From Roseivivax jejudonensis (GTDB lineage Bacteria > Pseudomonadota > Alphaproteobacteria > Rhodobacterales > Rhodobacteraceae), in the NCBI RefSeq assembly GCF_900172265.1, contig NZ_FWFK01000001.1, positions 186,001 through 250,000 on the forward strand: a stretch of 64,000 bases of DNA, written 5' to 3'. Below the pieces are notes generated by a model. That model saw nothing but the letters and a program-made list of their open reading frames with translations, had not been told where the DNA came from and ran no database searches. The position numbers were made by a program, and so were the translations under genes. Below, piece after piece: positions 1-7,892 of this stretch. Within the stretch, counting starts at the first letter, position 1. Every line of letters begins with the position of its first letter.

Positions 1-1816
1 GCTCTCCGGCAGTGGCGTCGCGCGCAGGGATCGGCGTCGGGCGATCCTCGACCGGGTCGAGCGGGATGCGGATCCAGAAAAGGCTGCCTTCGCCCAGCTC
101 GCTTTCGACGCCGATCTCGCCACCCATGAGGCCCACGAGGCGCCGCGCGATCCCGAGGCCGAGTCCCGTGCCGCCGGTTTGCCGCGAATACGACGAGTCG
201 AGCGTTTCGAAATCGTTGAAGATACGGTCGAGATTGCCGTCGGCGATGCCGACCCCGCTGTCGATGACCCGGAACTCGATACTGTTGTCGCCATCGCCTA
301 TCTGCTCGACCTCGATGTCGATGGTGCCGCCGCGCGTGAACTTGACGGCGTTGCCGACGAGATTGAGCAGCACCTGACGCAGCAGGCGGGAATCCCCGAG
401 AACCGCCCGGCCTGGCGGGCCGACCCACTGCCAGCTCAACGCGTTTCCGTTGCTGGCGGCGAGGCTCGCCGTGGTCTCGATCACGCCGTCCAGCAAACGC
501 TGGATCTCGAACGGGCGACGCTCTGCCGTCAGCTTGCCCGCCTCGAACTTCGACAGGTCGAGTACGTCGTTCACGAGGCCCAGCAGAAGCCGCCCCGAGC
601 TGACCATGCGATCCAGCAGCTCGGTCTGCCGTTCGGTCAGGTCATGATCGCGCATCAGCTGCATCGTCCCGAGAAGGCCGTTCAGCGGCGTCCGCATTTC
701 ATGGCTCATCACCGCAAGGAACTCGGCCTTCGCTTTCTCGCCCGCAAGCGCCTTGTCCCGCGCCTCGGTCAACCCTTCCTCGGCGGCCTTTCGGCGCGAG
801 ATATCGCGGACGAAGGCGACGTAGACGACCTCGCTCTCGTCCTCGGCACGGTCGATCGACATCTCGGCGGGAAACCTGCGCCCGTCGCGGGTGACCGCGA
901 CGCTCTCGAACACCCGCCGGTCGGCTCGAGGCCGCCGCCCCTCGGCGACAGCGGCCATCGCATCGTCGCGCAGGATCGGCTGAATGTCAGCGGGAAAGAG
1001 CGTCTCGAGCGCGGAGCGCCCGATCAGTTCGCTCTTGGGATAGCCGAAGGTGCAGACCGCGGCGCCGTTCACGTCGACGATGCGACCGGTCTTGTCGCTC
1101 ACCACAATCGCATCGACCGAGGTTTCGACGATCGTCTGCATCCGGGCCCCGGTCTGGCGAAGATCGCGGGCGCGCAACTCGGACAAGCGGTAAAGACGTC
1201 GAAACGACAGCGCGAGCAGCGACAACCCCGCCAGGAGCAGCGCCAGAACCGCGGCCATGACAAGAAGCGTGGTCGTCACCTCGTCGCGCCGCGCGTCCGA
1301 CAACTCGGCGAAGCTGGTCAGCCCGGCCAACGACAATTCCCGCACGTCGTCCGTCAGGGCGCCAACCTCGCGCGCCAGATCGGGAAGCGCCGCGCGCAGA
1401 TCCTCCGGCGGTCCGTCGATCAACGGCACCGTCGCGTCGAGGAAGTCGCGCACGTTCGCCCGAGGCGCGTCGTAGTCCGGGTTCTCGCGCATGTCGCGGA
1501 ACACCTCGCCGCGCTCGAGGGTCGACATGCGACTGTAGAAGATGTCGAACCGGCGGCGCACCACCGGCAGCAGCGACGGATCCCGCTCGGCCTCCAGAAG
1601 GGCGACCTCGAGCTGAAGGAACTCCACGTCGACCTGCGCGAGGCTCCATTGCAGGTTGTCGGAGTTGGCCGTGCTGAGATCGTCGATCTCGCGCAGAACG
1701 AGCCAGCCCATCCCGGCGACGGTCGAGAAGCAGAAGACGAGCAGAGTGACCACGACCGACAGACGCGACCAAAGCGTGCGCCGCGGTGCGATTTCCTGGG
1801 CCGTGGTCGTACTCAT
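1..1816 (-). CDS. Membrane sensor histidine kinase with PAS domain (C-terminus cut by window edge)
   Basis: An inner-membrane sensor kinase that should autophosphorylate on His and pass the phosphate to a response regulator. It opens at ATG 1816 and stays open to base 1, giving about 605 residues. Visible in order: transmembrane helix at about 19-41, a periplasmic stretch of about 140 residues, a second helix at about 183-206, a PAS domain (about 225-330), a HisKA box with phospho-acceptor His372 in SHEMRTPLNG, and a HATPase domain with a GTGLGLGIARRL box near the edge. The frame continues past the ATPase domain, so a receiver domain (hybrid kinase) may follow outside the window. It starts 14 nt after the stop of the periplasmic molybdopterin-fold gene, so the two are probably co-transcribed. 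The nearby NarL-type regulator at 4179 is a plausible partner, by position only. Confidence 0.9.
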   Translation of the reverse strand, partial: MSTTTAQEIAPRRTLWSRLSVVVTLLVFCFSTVAGMGWLVLREIDDLSTANSDNLQWSLAQVDVEFLQLEVALLEAERDPSLLPVVRRRFDIFYSRMSTLERGEVFRDMRENPDYDAPRANVRDFLDATVPLIDGPPEDLRAALPDLAREVGALTDDVRELSLAGLTSFAELSDARRDEVTTTLLVMAAVLALLLAGLSLLALSFRRLYRLSELRARDLRQTGARMQTIVETSVDAIVVSDKTGRIVDVNGAAVCTFGYPKSELIGRSALETLFPADIQPILRDDAMAAVAEGRRPRADRRVFESVAVTRDGRRFPAEMSIDRAEDESEVVYVAFVRDISRRKAAEEGLTEARDKALAGEKAKAEFLAVMSHEMRTPLNGLLGTMQLMRDHDLTERQTELLDRMVSSGRLLLGLVNDVLDLSKFEAGKLTAERRPFEIQRLLDGVIETTASLAASNGNALSWQWVGPPGRAVLGDSRLLRQVLLNLVGNAVKFTRGGTIDIEVEQIGDGDNSIEFRVIDSGVGIADGNLDRIFNDFETLDSSYSRQTGGTGLGLGIARRLVGLMGGEIGVESELGEGSLFWIRIPLDPVEDRPTPIPARDATAGE

Positions 1817-1830
1817 GGGATGCGAAGGTC

Positions 1831-2349
1831 CTACTCGGCGACGACAATCCGGTCGAGTTGCCAGATGCTGCGCGAATAGACCACCTCGGTTTGATATTCG
1901 GTGTTGTCGTCGAAGGGATAAACCACCCAGAGCGGCCCCTTGTCGCGCACCGACATCGGCGATCCGTTGTTCAGGTAGGCGATGATCGGACCGCCTTCGA
2001 CCCAGTCGTCGCGCGGGATCTCGACCGCGTAGTCGTTGATCGCGGTCGCGCTCAGGACGTCGCCTTCGGCACCGACCGCCTCCATCAACGTGACCAGGGG
2101 GACGCCGGTGAACGTCTGCTCGCCCTCGGTCCAGATCGTCGTCGTGCGGATCGTCACGGGTCCGAGCGCTTCGAGCATGTCGAGATCGAAGGCCGCCGCA
2201 TCGCCTTCGTTGGTGGTCTCGATGGCACCGGTCACCGTCAGGATGACCTCGCCTTCCGGCTCGGGCAGCGCCTGGGCGGCGGCTGGCACCGGGCCGAGGG
2301 CACAGGTCAGGACCAGGGACGTCAGAGCAAGACGAGTGAGAGATGTCAT
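1831..2349 (-). CDS. Exported molybdopterin-fold (sulfite-oxidase-like) protein
   Basis: A 172-residue secreted protein. The first 25 residues are a clear signal peptide ending in AAAQA. The rest resembles the short stand-alone form of the oxidoreductase molybdopterin-binding (SUOX) fold, seen in the TFTGVPLVTLMEAVGA and IPRDDWVEGGPIIAYLN stretches and the conserved final strand WVVYPFDD. I see no cysteine in the mature part, so the cofactor-binding Cys of true sulfite oxidases appears absent. A ligand-binding or sensory role is therefore more likely than catalysis. It lies just upstream of the sensor kinase on the same strand, suggesting a periplasmic accessory to that kinase (inference). 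Confidence 0.7.
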   Translation of the reverse strand: MTSLTRLALTSLVLTCALGPVPAAAQALPEPEGEVILTVTGAIETTNEGDAAAFDLDMLEALGPVTIRTTTIWTEGEQTFTGVPLVTLMEAVGAEGDVLSATAINDYAVEIPRDDWVEGGPIIAYLNNGSPMSVRDKGPLWVVYPFDDNTEYQTEVVYSRSIWQLDRIVVAE

Positions 2350-2422
2350 GGCGATACTCCGAAAAGCGTGTGCGGGGCTTATGCCACAACCCGGCTTGAA
2401 CGGTCATCGGGACATCGGCAGA

Positions 2423-2450
2423 GCCCACCTATCCGAAGGGATAGGTGGGC
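2423..2450. promoter_or_regulatory. 12-bp perfect inverted repeat containing CTATCC-N4-GGATAG
   Basis: The arms 2423-2434 and 2439-2450 are exact reverse complements around the tetranucleotide GAAG. The inner 16 bp (2429-2444) match the palindromes at 4054-4069 and 4870-4885. It sits between the end of the glycosyltransferase fusion and the start of the periplasmic protein, both on the minus strand. It could act as an operator for the downstream pair, as a terminator stem, or both. No T-run follows on either strand, which weakens a simple Rho-independent terminator reading. Confidence 0.55.
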
Positions 2451-2471
2451 GACCACGCGATCAAGCGCGGC

Positions 2472-3887
2472 TCAGTAGGCGCCGCGGCCGCCAAGGACGG
2501 CACGGAACGTCATCGCGATCAGGATGAGGTCCAGCAGGACCGAGCGTGACTGTGCGTAGGCCAGGTCGACGTCGATCATCTTGTCGAACCCGATCTCCGC
2601 CCGGCCGGAGACCTGCCAGATGCCGGTGAGGCCGGGCTTGACCGCCAGCCGCCCGAGCGCGCGCGCCGGGTAGGCCGCGACCTCTTCGGGCAGAGCGGGC
2701 CGTGGCCCGACGACCGACATCTCGCCGCGCAGCACATTGATGATCTGCGGAAGCTCGTCGATCGAGAACCGGCGCAGGATGCGCCCGACCCGCGTGACCC
2801 GTGGATCGTTGCGCGACTTGAAGCAGACGCCGGCCCGGTCGGCTTGCGCGAGCAGCGCCGCGCGACGCGCCTCGGCATCGACGTGCATGGAGCGGAACTT
2901 CAGCATGGTAAACGGCGCGCCGTCCTTGCCCACCCGCACCTGCCGAAAGAACACTGGCCCGCGGCTGTCGATCTTGATCGCGGCGAGGAGGAGCAGGAGC
3001 AGCGGCGCCAGCGCCAACAGCGCCGTCCCGGCCAGCGCGATGTCGAGCGTCCGGCGAACTGCCGCGACACGGTCGATCCGGCCTGCCGCGTGACGCGCAG
3101 CGCGCGCGAGGAATGTCGCGTTGCCGACAAGGTAGCGGCCCGCCATCCGGCGCGGCTCCATCGCAAGGCGCCAGATCCATTCACAGCGTGCCTTCCGGAT
3201 CGCGACAGGCGCGCGCCGCACCCGGCCGGCAAGAAAGTCGAAAAGCGCGCCGACGCCCAGAGTGACCCTCGCATCGAGGAGACGGGCATATTGCGCCAGC
3301 CAGACATCCTGCGCCGGCACCCCCATCGCCACCAGCACGATGTCGGGGCGCGCCGCGTTGATCGCGGCGATCGCCGCCGGGGCGCTTGCCACGCCATCGA
3401 AGCCGTCGCGCGTGCCGACCACGCGCAAGCCGGGGAACCCGAGGCAGAGGGTGCGCGCGGCTGCCTCGGCCACGCCGGGTCGTCCACCGAGAAGAAACAC
3501 GCTCTGACCGCAGCGGGCCGCCTCCGCCAGAAGGGCCGGCACGAAATCGGTGCCGTTCAGGTTCTCTGCGAAACGTGTGCCGCACATCCGCGCGGCCAGC
3601 TCCACACCGATGCCGTCCGGCAGGACCATATCGGCCGAGTGAAGCGCATCGGCGTATCGCGCGTCGCGTGCCATGATGTTCCCGCAATGGGCATTCAGGA
3701 AGGCGACGCGGCTGCGCCATCCAGGCGCGAGAAGAGCGTCGATCACGGCGCCACGGTGGGCGTCGACCACGTCGAGGCCGAACAGGCTGACATGCGCCAG
3801 ATCAGCGTCAGGCGCCGGGGGCTGGGCGGCCGGAACGGCCGAAAGCGCCGAGGTGGCAAAACTGCGGGCAGGGCTGGCGAAGGTCAT
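2472..3887 (-). CDS. WecG/TagA glycosyltransferase fused to polyprenyl-phosphate sugar transferase
   Basis: A 471-residue bifunctional protein for exopolysaccharide assembly. Residues about 30-256 are a GT26 (WecG/TagA/CpsF) domain, with LPDGIGVE (89-96), GGRPGVAE (134-141), MGVPAQDVWL (188-197), GVGALFDFLAG (211-221) and the C-terminal EWIWRLAMEPRRMAGRY. Residues about 280-471 are a bacterial sugar transferase (PF02397 type) with one membrane helix (about 281-306), FKSRNDPRVTRVGRILRR, SIDELPQIINVLRGEMS, VGPRP and KPGLTGIWQVSGR. The first domain should add a sugar to a lipid-linked primer, while the second normally makes the primer by moving a sugar phosphate to undecaprenyl phosphate. These are usually separate proteins. 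Divergent from the response regulator, with a palindrome between them. Confidence 0.92.
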   Translation of the reverse strand: MTFASPARSFATSALSAVPAAQPPAPDADLAHVSLFGLDVVDAHRGAVIDALLAPGWRSRVAFLNAHCGNIMARDARYADALHSADMVLPDGIGVELAARMCGTRFAENLNGTDFVPALLAEAARCGQSVFLLGGRPGVAEAAARTLCLGFPGLRVVGTRDGFDGVASAPAAIAAINAARPDIVLVAMGVPAQDVWLAQYARLLDARVTLGVGALFDFLAGRVRRAPVAIRKARCEWIWRLAMEPRRMAGRYLVGNATFLARAARHAAGRIDRVAAVRRTLDIALAGTALLALAPLLLLLLAAIKIDSRGPVFFRQVRVGKDGAPFTMLKFRSMHVDAEARRAALLAQADRAGVCFKSRNDPRVTRVGRILRRFSIDELPQIINVLRGEMSVVGPRPALPEEVAAYPARALGRLAVKPGLTGIWQVSGRAEIGFDKMIDVDLAYAQSRSVLLDLILIAMTFRAVLGGRGAY

Positions 3888-4178
3888 GGAAACGATCCCG
3901 TTCGATTGCGTTTCCAGTGACTTGCGGCGAACGCGCCTTTCCTCTCAAGCGCGCGTCGGGCGAGGCTGCGCCTCCGCCGGGACAGCGGGCCAGCGCGTTC
4001 AGGCAGCGCGGCGCGCCGTGGGGAGTGGCGCCGGACCGTAGGCATCAGACCCGCTATCCGATCGGATAGCATGGTTAACCGTCAGCGCCCTGTTCATGCG
4101 TGGTTAACGGTGCAAAAGACACGTCGCGGGCCTGTGACCCTCACCCGCCGTAGTTGTGTCTTGTTCAGGAGTTAGGCG
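3888..4178. promoter_or_regulatory. Divergent promoter region of exopolysaccharide fusion and response regulator
   Basis: This 291-nt gap separates two divergent genes and should hold both promoters. It contains an 18-bp perfect palindrome at 4053-4070 with core CTATCC-GATC-GGATAG, and two copies of TGGTTAAC at 4072-4079 and 4101-4108. The TTAA core of the latter resembles a CtrA half-site, but no second half with the usual seven-base spacing is present. No clear -35/-10 pair could be chosen by eye. Confidence 0.55.
4053..4070. promoter_or_regulatory. Perfect 18-bp palindrome, candidate operator of the response regulator
   Basis: GCTATCCGATCGGATAGC is fully self-complementary. It lies 109 bp before the response regulator start and 166 bp before the glycosyltransferase fusion start. 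The same CTATCC-N4-GGATAG core recurs at 2429-2444 and 4870-4885, always in gaps of this exopolysaccharide locus. That suggests a dimeric regulator, most simply the NarL-type protein encoded next door. Confidence 0.6.
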
Positions 4179-4868
4179 ATGGATATCGAGTTCGGAACCA
4201 CGGCGAGCCAGCCGCCCCGCGCGGTCCGGCCGACGCTCTCGAAGAGGCCTTTGGACATGCGGATCCTGATCGCCGACGACCACGACCTGCTGCGGGAAAC
4301 GCTCGACATGTTCCTGACCAGCGAGGGCGGGATCGAAACCGAGACGGCCGCCGACTACACCGAGGCCGAACGGCTCGTATCGGAAAGTGCCTTCGACCTG
4401 GTGCTGCTCGATTTCTCCATGCCCGGGATGCAGGGGCTCGACGGGCTCGCGCGCATGATGGCGATGCCGGGCGACCACCGCGTCGCGATCATATCCGGCA
4501 CGGCGGATCAGGACGTGGCGCAGCAGACCCTGGCGTCCGGCGCCGCGGGCTTCCTGCCGAAAACGCTTTCGGCGAAGTCGCTGATCAACGCCGTGCGGTT
4601 CATGGCGATGGGCGAGCAATACGCCCCGCTCGAGTTCCTGCGCGCGCCCACGCCGGTCGCCCAGCATCCTCTCGCGGAGAAACTCTCGCAGCGCGAGTTC
4701 GAGGTGCTGCGCGGTCTGACCGAGGGCAAGTCGAACAAGGAAATCGCCCGCGATCTCGATATCCGCGAACCGACGGTCAAGCTTCACATGAAGACGCTCT
4801 ACCGCAAGATCGGCGTGTCGAACCGGACCCAGGCGGCGATGATCGCGCGGGACGAGGGCCTGTTCTGA
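4179..4868 (+). CDS. NarL/LuxR-type response regulator
   Basis: A 229-residue two-domain transcription factor. Residues 27-145 form a receiver domain: acidic pair at IADDHD (31-36), phospho-acceptor Asp78 in LLDFSMPGMQG, and Lys in FLPKT. Residues about 167-229 form a LuxR-type helix-turn-helix (LSQREFEVLRGLTEGKSNKEIA, with TVKLHMKTLYRKIGV as recognition segment). The start at 4179 is supported by AGGAG at 4167-4171 with 7-nt spacing; ATG 4257 (MRILIADDHD) is the alternative if the 26-residue leader is not translated. Palindromes lie upstream and directly after the stop. It probably controls the flanking exopolysaccharide genes in response to a kinase such as that at 1-1816 (inference). Confidence 0.92.
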   Translation: MDIEFGTTASQPPRAVRPTLSKRPLDMRILIADDHDLLRETLDMFLTSEGGIETETAADYTEAERLVSESAFDLVLLDFSMPGMQGLDGLARMMAMPGDHRVAIISGTADQDVAQQTLASGAAGFLPKTLSAKSLINAVRFMAMGEQYAPLEFLRAPTPVAQHPLAEKLSQREFEVLRGLTEGKSNKEIARDLDIREPTVKLHMKTLYRKIGVSNRTQAAMIARDEGLF

Positions 4869-4869
4869 C

Positions 4870-4920
4870 CTATCCCTCCGGATAGTTCGCGCTATCCCGC
4901 GGCTCCGGCCGCTATCCCGC
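4870..4920. promoter_or_regulatory. CTATCC palindrome plus two direct half-site repeats before the GumC-like gene
   Basis: CTATCC-CTCC-GGATAG occupies 4870-4885, two bases after the response regulator stop codon. It is followed by two identical decamers GCTATCCCGC at 4891-4900 and 4911-4920, exactly 20 bp (about two helical turns) apart. All lie 60-110 bp before the start of the chain-length gene. This layout suits cooperative binding of the neighbouring regulator. The region may equally hold the promoter of the 4979 operon. Confidence 0.55.
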
Positions 4921-4978
4921 CCCGCACGCGCATCGACGATCCGATCGGGCTAGAGCGACAGGCAAGGAGACTTGCCAG

Positions 4979-6463
4979 ATGCCCAGCCCCCGTTCGATCC
5001 CGTTTCGCCTTCCCCTGCTCGTACGGCTGCCCTTTCGGCAGCTGTCGCTGACCCGCGTGCTGCGTGGCGGGCGCCCGCGCGATCTCGGACGCTTGCCGCG
5101 CTATGTCGGGCTCTTCGCCCTCGGCGCCGCATGCATCTGGGGACCGATCACCAGCTACCTGCAGACCGCGCCGCTGCGGTTCACCTCCAGCACGTCGCTG
5201 ATCCTTCCCGGCTCCGGCGCCTCGGCCTCGGTCAACCTCGACCGGATCGGTCAGGCCTCGTCCTTTGCAAACTCGCCGTTCGCCAGCAACGCGGTGAGCC
5301 CGACCGAGACCTACAAGCGGCTTCTCGGCGCAGGACGCATCGTCGATGCCGCCGCCGAAACCGTCGGACTGCGCGCGCGCGATTTCGGCCAGCCGCGGGT
5401 CGAGCTCGTGGACCAGACCGGCCTGATCCACGTGTCGGTGACCGGGGCGTCCGCGGAGGATGCTCGGGCACGCGGCGCGGCTCTGCTCGACGCGTTCTTC
5501 ACCGAAATCGACGCCCTGCGCACCGACGAGGTCACACTGCGCGAGGACAGCGGCCGCGACGCGATAGAGGAATACCGCCAGTCCGTTCTCGCGACGCGGG
5601 ACGAGATTTCGCGCCTTCAGCGCGAGACCGGGCTCATCTCGGCCGGGCAATACACGGATCTCGTCGCCGAAACCGAGATCCTGGCCCAGCGCGTGCGCGA
5701 CCTCACCGCGACTCTGGACGAAAAGACGGAATCCGTGGCTGCGCTCGAACGCGCGCTCGGGTCGGACGCGACGCTGGCCGCGGCCGCGCTGCGCCTGCAT
5801 GCCGATACCGAGTTCGCGGCGCTCAACGAGGAGCGGTCCGTGCAGGCGGCGGCGCTGTCGCAGGCGGAGGGCCGCTACGGCGCGAACCACCCCGAGGTTC
5901 GCGCGGCGCGGGCCGGTCACGAGGCCGCCCGAACGCAAGCGCTCGCGCGGGCAGAAGCCCTGACCGGTCTGCCGCACAACGCGCTCGACGCGCTCGACCT
6001 CAGCCATGTCGGCAGCCGCGCGGATCTCCTGAGCGATCTGGTGTCGCTCGAGGCCGAACGCGCTGGCCTGTCCGCCGAGTTGGCCGCGCTGTCGGCCCGG
6101 CTGGAGACGGCCGAGGCGCGCAAGATCGATCTGATCGAACCGGCGGCGCGGCTCGAGGATCTGCAGCGCGACTTCTCGGTCGCCGAGGCGGTGTTCGCCT
6201 CGGCGATGGCCCGGACGCAGACCAGCAAGACCGATCTCTACGCCTCCTACCCGCTCGTGCAGGTGCTCGAGGATCCCTCGCTCCCGACCGAGCCCTCGTC
6301 GCCGAAGAGAAAGCTCGCGCTCGCGGCCGGCGTCGCCGCGACGCTGTTTCTGTTGATGGGCCTCTTCCTCGGCTGGCTGCGCCGCCCGCTGATCAACCGC
6401 CTGCTGGCAGAGCCCGGCGCACCGCACGGCGCGTCCGCTCCCGGACTGGTGCCCGCCGAATGA
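4979..6463 (+). CDS. Wzz/GumC-type polysaccharide chain-length and export protein
   Basis: A 494-residue inner-membrane protein of the polysaccharide co-polymerase type. It has an N-terminal membrane helix (about 41-62), a large periplasmic part rich in long helices and predicted coiled coil (about 185-420, Ala/Glu/Arg heptads), and a C-terminal helix (about 445-466). There is no cytoplasmic tyrosine kinase domain, so it is the kinase-less form. It should set chain length or couple synthesis to export of the exopolysaccharide. AAGGAG lies 11 nt before the ATG. The stop overlaps the next start as ATGA, so it is coupled to the ligase-like gene. Confidence 0.85.
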   Translation: MPSPRSIPFRLPLLVRLPFRQLSLTRVLRGGRPRDLGRLPRYVGLFALGAACIWGPITSYLQTAPLRFTSSTSLILPGSGASASVNLDRIGQASSFANSPFASNAVSPTETYKRLLGAGRIVDAAAETVGLRARDFGQPRVELVDQTGLIHVSVTGASAEDARARGAALLDAFFTEIDALRTDEVTLREDSGRDAIEEYRQSVLATRDEISRLQRETGLISAGQYTDLVAETEILAQRVRDLTATLDEKTESVAALERALGSDATLAAAALRLHADTEFAALNEERSVQAAALSQAEGRYGANHPEVRAARAGHEAARTQALARAEALTGLPHNALDALDLSHVGSRADLLSDLVSLEAERAGLSAELAALSARLETAEARKIDLIEPAARLEDLQRDFSVAEAVFASAMARTQTSKTDLYASYPLVQVLEDPSLPTEPSSPKRKLALAAGVAATLFLLMGLFLGWLRRPLINRLLAEPGAPHGASAPGLVPAE

Positions 6464-7860
6464 CACCCGCAAGCGACATCCGGCCCGAGAACCCGGCAGA
6501 GGCGCTGGTGTTCCGGACCCTGCGCTGGACCTGGCCGTTCTACTTCGTCGGCGCGCTCTACGTGGTCGGGCCGGTCCTCGCCTGGGTGCTCGGCGGACTG
6601 GCGGTGCTCTCGCTCTACCTCGGGCCCGCGATCCGTCCGGACCTGCGCGCCCGCGGACCGGTTCCGGATGTCGTCTGGATCTGGATACTCGGCATGGCGG
6701 TGATGCTCGTGGCGCTGTGGGCGGGGCATGTCGACTGGGGCCTCGGGCTCAAGCAGACGATCAAGTCCTCGATCGGCTGGGCCAAGGGGTGGGCGCTGCT
6801 GGCGCTCTTCCCGCTCGCCGGTGCCGTGCTGCCGGTCAGGCGCGAAATTCTCGTGCGCGGGCAATGCGTGATCGGACTGTGGACGCTCGCGTTGCTGCCG
6901 ATCCTCGTTGCCGCGCCCTATGTCGGGCTGCCCGAGCGCATCTTCACCTCGCCGCTCAAGGCGATCGGCGGGCCCGGGCCGGAGTACTTCTCGGTCTTCC
7001 TGTTCACCTGGGATCCGGCGAGCTGGACGCCACGCTGGCAGTTCTATGCCCCATGGTCACCGTTCGCCGCACTGCTGGGCGTGCTGCAGGTCTGTTTCGC
7101 GCTGGAAGAGCGCAACATGCGCTGGCGGACCATCGGCATCGCTGCCGGCCTCGCCCTGATCCTGCTGTCGAAATCGCGCATGGGCCTCGTCGGACTCGTG
7201 GCCTGCACCGCCGGCCCTCGGCTGATGCCGCTCGTCCTGCGCGTTTGGGCGTGGCAGGCGCTTGCCGCGGTGACCGCCTCGCTGGCGATGTTCGGGCCCG
7301 CGCTCGTGCAGGCGCTGCGGGACGGTGTCGCGGCCTTCAAGGGTGCGCGGGCCGACAGCACGCGCGTCCGCGCGACGCTGCAGCGCATTGCCGGCGAACG
7401 CTGGGAGAACGAGGCGTTCTGGTTCGGTCACGGGACGGTCCACCCGGGCGCGCACGTTGTCGAATACATGCCCATCGGCAGCCATCACACATGGTGGGGC
7501 CTCTTGTTCGTGAAGGGTCTGGTGGGGCTCCTCGCCCTTCTGGTGCCGATGCTCTGGCAAACCGCCCTGGCCCTGTCCGACGCCGCACGCGGACCCAGAG
7601 GGCGGCTGCCGCTCAGCGTCATGATGACCCTCGTCCTGCTGTCGTTCGGCGAGAACATCGAGATCGAGGCCTACATGCTCTGGCCAGGCCTGATGGTGCT
7701 GGGACTCCATGCCGCCGAACTCGCGCAGCGACCGATCCATGGCTCGGACGGTCCGGACGCTCCTCGCGTCGAGGCCTGGCCGGTGCAGGAAACCGCGGAC
7801 ACGGAGTGCAGCAAGGGCTCGCTGCGGATCGCGGCCAAACCCGGGTGCCCGATACCTTGA
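6460..7860 (+). CDS. O-antigen ligase/polymerase-like membrane protein
   Basis: A 466-residue polytopic inner-membrane protein with about 10-12 hydrophobic helices and a large periplasmic loop (about 300-345) holding WFGHGTVHPGAH and GSHHTWWGLLFVKGLVGL. That loop pattern is typical of O-antigen ligase/Wzy-like (PF04932) proteins. It should polymerise or transfer lipid-linked oligosaccharide in the periplasm. The start ATG 6460 overlaps the preceding stop, which fixes the start. An open frame upstream in the same phase (from 4972) is not coding, because it runs through the GumC-like gene in another frame. Confidence 0.85.
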   Translation: MTPASDIRPENPAEALVFRTLRWTWPFYFVGALYVVGPVLAWVLGGLAVLSLYLGPAIRPDLRARGPVPDVVWIWILGMAVMLVALWAGHVDWGLGLKQTIKSSIGWAKGWALLALFPLAGAVLPVRREILVRGQCVIGLWTLALLPILVAAPYVGLPERIFTSPLKAIGGPGPEYFSVFLFTWDPASWTPRWQFYAPWSPFAALLGVLQVCFALEERNMRWRTIGIAAGLALILLSKSRMGLVGLVACTAGPRLMPLVLRVWAWQALAAVTASLAMFGPALVQALRDGVAAFKGARADSTRVRATLQRIAGERWENEAFWFGHGTVHPGAHVVEYMPIGSHHTWWGLLFVKGLVGLLALLVPMLWQTALALSDAARGPRGRLPLSVMMTLVLLSFGENIEIEAYMLWPGLMVLGLHAAELAQRPIHGSDGPDAPRVEAWPVQETADTECSKGSLRIAAKPGCPIP

Positions 7861-7892
7861 ACCCGCGGGGCAAGAGCCAAGGCAAGAGCAGC

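Noticed and set aside
179-1879. A 566-codon plus-strand frame over the sensor kinase
   Set aside because: Antisense to a kinase with all expected motifs; no motifs of its own.
4072-4108. CtrA-binding site from the two TGGTTAAC copies
   Set aside because: The full TTAA-N7-TTAA pattern is absent; the copies are 29 bp apart.
4972-7860. One 962-residue protein covering both exopolysaccharide membrane genes
   Set aside because: The first half is out of frame with the GumC-like gene and looks random; only the part from 6460 is coding, with an ATGA overlap start.
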